14,493 bases of DNA from DASYTH01 sp035942955 (GTDB taxonomy: Bacteria; Actinomycetota; Actinomycetes; Mycobacteriales; Pseudonocardiaceae): contig NZ_DASZCQ010000121.1 in assembly GCF_035942955.1 (NCBI RefSeq), forward strand, positions 1 through 14,493. The letters are read 5' to 3'. Made by a program: the position numbers and the translations under genes. Below the pieces are notes generated by a model. It was not told the origin of the DNA. It did not search any database and saw only the letters and a list, made by a program, of their open reading frames with translations. This document shows, piece after piece, positions 13,314 through 14,493 of the stretch (positions are counted from its first letter, which is position 1; each line of letters begins with the position of its first letter).

Positions 13314-13334
13314 CGATCATCCGGGAACTGATCG
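13314..13334. promoter_or_regulatory. Inverted repeat CGATCA-N9-TGATCG upstream of the XRE-DUF5753 gene
   Basis: CGATCA (13314-13319) and TGATCG (13329-13334) are perfect inverted half-sites 15 bp apart centre to centre, 20 nt before the GTG start and inside the 116-bp divergent gap. The size and position suit an XRE dimer controlling its own gene and perhaps the minus-strand operon. Binding is inferred. Confidence 0.45.
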
Positions 13335-13353
13335 TGACACAGTGGAGCCGTTC

Positions 13354-14199
13354 GTGAATGCGCAACCCAACGCGCCCTTCCTCCGCCGCCGCCTCGGCCG
13401 CCGGCTCAAGGCGATGCGCGACGCCGCCGGCCTGACCCTTGAGGAGGCGTCGGCCCGGCTGGACAAGACGCGAAGCTCGTTGCATCGTATCGAGACCGGC
13501 GCGACCAGGGCGGACGTCCACCTGATCCGGTCGATGATGGATCTGTACGACCAGTGGGAAGAGGGCCTGATCGACCAGGTCCGCGAGGCCAACAAGCCCC
13601 AGTGGTTCCGCAACTACGGCGTCGACGAGCTGGGCTACATCGACGTCGAGACGCACGCCAGGCAGGTCCGCGAATTCGGCGTGCTCAACCCGCCCGGCCT
13701 GCTGCAGACCGAGGCGTACGTCCGGGCGCTGCTCTCCAGTAGCCGCCGCAAGCGAACCAAGCAGCAGATCGATAACGAGGTCGAGGTCCGGCTGATCCGG
13801 CAGCGACGGCTTACCGACGAGGAGAACCCGCTAGAGCTGGTCGCCATCGTGGATGAGGCGGCACTACGCCGCGAGGTCGGCGGGCCGAGGACGGTGCACG
13901 AACAACTGCGGCAGTTGGTCGAGGCAGCAGCCTGGCCTACCGTGACGCTGCAGGTAATCCCGTTCCGCGACGGGGCGCACAGCGGCATGGATGGCGCCTT
14001 CACTCTGGTGAGCTTCCCAGAGCCGAGCGACCCGGAGTTGCTGTATGTCGAGCACACCGCAGGAGCGCTGCACATCGAGGACGCCGACGCGATACGGGCG
14101 GCTAAACTAGCATTTGACCAGCTCCGCACCGAGGCATTGAGCCCGGCCGACTCGGTCGCGCTGATCGAGCGGATCGCCGGCGAGCTGGACCGCCCATGA
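13354..14199 (+). CDS. XRE-family regulator with DUF5753 domain, 281 aa
   Basis: Residues about 10-68 form a Cro/XRE helix-turn-helix: RRRLGRRLKAMRDAAGLTLEEASARLDKTRSSLHRIETGATRADVHLIRSMMDLY. From about residue 85 the DUF5753 domain follows (YGVDELGYIDVETHARQVREFGVLNPPGLLQTEAYVRALL, later LQVIPFRDGAHSGMDGAFTLVSFPEPSDPELLYVEH). This is the WhiJ-like regulator group, very numerous in actinomycetes and usually paired with a small DUF397 protein, as here. The frame is open from ATG 13279, but GTG 13354 has GTGGAG (13342-13347) 6 nt upstream and gives the usual N-terminal length. The stop overlaps the DUF397 start as ATGA. Its target is unknown. Confidence 0.92.
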   Translation: MNAQPNAPFLRRRLGRRLKAMRDAAGLTLEEASARLDKTRSSLHRIETGATRADVHLIRSMMDLYDQWEEGLIDQVREANKPQWFRNYGVDELGYIDVETHARQVREFGVLNPPGLLQTEAYVRALLSSSRRKRTKQQIDNEVEVRLIRQRRLTDEENPLELVAIVDEAALRREVGGPRTVHEQLRQLVEAAAWPTVTLQVIPFRDGAHSGMDGAFTLVSFPEPSDPELLYVEHTAGALHIEDADAIRAAKLAFDQLRTEALSPADSVALIERIAGELDRP

Positions 14200-14402
14200 C
14201 GAGCGAGGCGAGCGCGATGACCTGGCGCAAGAGCAGCCGCAGCGGTCAAAACGGCAGCGGCGGCAACTGTGTGGAGGTGGCCTTCACCGGGGTGGCCGTA
14301 GCCGTGCGCGATTCGAAGAACCCGGACGCCGGGCGCCTCACCTACCCCGACTGCGGCTGGACCGCCTTCCTCACCACTTGTTGCCGCGTTGGACCTCGAT
14401 GA
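14196..14402 (+). CDS. DUF397 small protein, partner of the XRE regulator, 68 aa
   Basis: The DUF397 core is clear: MTWRKSSRSGQNGSGGNCVEVA, then VAVAVRDSKNPDAGRLTY and WTAFL. These proteins are encoded with XRE-DUF5753 regulators and are thought to act with them, perhaps as antagonists. ATG 14196 overlaps the regulator stop as ATGA; ATG 14217 (MTWRKSS) is an alternative. After WTAFL the family usually continues with a lysine/glycine-containing tail ending near F-D. Here it ends TTCCRVGPR, encoded by DNA that is antisense to the end of the DUF2516 gene. The C terminus is therefore atypical and possibly truncated or replaced. Confidence 0.85.
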   Translation: MTSEASAMTWRKSSRSGQNGSGGNCVEVAFTGVAVAVRDSKNPDAGRLTYPDCGWTAFLTTCCRVGPR

Positions 14403-14493
14403 GCTTGGGGCGCACGTCGACGATGTAGACGAGGGCGGCGACCAGGCCGGCCATCCAGAACATCCAGCCGACGCCGGCGAAGCTGAACAGGAG
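14371..14493 (-). CDS. DUF2516-family membrane protein, C-terminal fragment (runs off window), at least 40 aa
   Basis: Only the last 40 residues are in the window. A hydrophobic helix (LLFSFAGVGWMFWMAGLVAALVYIV) is followed by DVRPKLIEVQRGNKW and the stop at 14371-14373. The VYIVDVRPKL pattern after a final membrane helix is characteristic of DUF2516, a small actinobacterial integral membrane family of unknown role. The gene's start lies beyond the window. Its last 32 nt overlap the convergent DUF397 gene. Confidence 0.75.
   Translation of the reverse strand, partial: LLFSFAGVGWMFWMAGLVAALVYIVDVRPKLIEVQRGNKW

Noticed and set aside
1..14493. CRISPR array, tRNA, rRNA, transposase or integrase
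   Set aside because: No regularly spaced repeat array, tRNA cloverleaf, rRNA segment or recombinase/transposase motif was seen on either strand by eye; a covariance-model and profile search would be needed to exclude weak cases.

Overview
The window is GC-rich actinobacterial DNA, most likely from a Pseudonocardiales-type actinomycete (Amycolatopsis/Kutzneria-like). This rests on strong G/C bias at third codon positions, GTG starts, an XRE-DUF5753 gene followed by DUF397, and DUF2690 and DUF2516 family genes. The species cannot be named from the sequence alone.

Positions 17-8816 hold nine tightly packed plus-strand reading frames. A LOG-family Rossmann protein (17-1159) comes first. It is followed by a sugar-acid catabolic set: a GntR/FCD repressor (1170-1844), a DapA-fold dehydratase or aldolase (1831-2745) and an IlvD/Edd-family aldonate dehydratase (2742-4463). 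After a 148-bp promoter-like gap comes a complete PotABCD-like ABC importer: lipoprotein binding protein, ATPase and two permeases (4612-8816). Most junctions overlap by 4 nt (ATGA). The simplest reading is import of a sugar acid, dehydration to a 2-keto-3-deoxy acid, then a second dehydration or an aldol cleavage. The GntR protein probably controls this through a palindrome, TGATATATCA, lying on its own start codon. The substrate is unknown. No sugar dehydrogenase, lactonase or semialdehyde dehydrogenase is present.

Two structures break the regularity of this operon. Between the ATPase and first permease lies a 54-codon frame coupled on both sides, which contains a large inverted repeat with arms of about 20 nt. 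Downstream of the second permease, a diverged copy of that gene's last 28 nt reappears exactly 660 bp later, bracketing an orphan 178-aa gene.

Positions 9443-11465 look like accessory DNA. They hold a compound stem-loop between convergent genes, a secreted six-cysteine DUF2690 protein with atypical codon use, a LuxR-type regulator, and intergenic stretches rich in palindromes and phased repeats.

Positions 11466-14493 hold a small XRE gene whose 3' end runs about 100 bp antisense into a nitroreductase gene. A minus-strand operon follows (93-aa protein, YbaK-type editing protein, nitroreductase). Then come a divergent XRE-DUF5753/DUF397 pair and the 3' end of a DUF2516 membrane protein. The DUF397 gene also overlaps its convergent neighbour.
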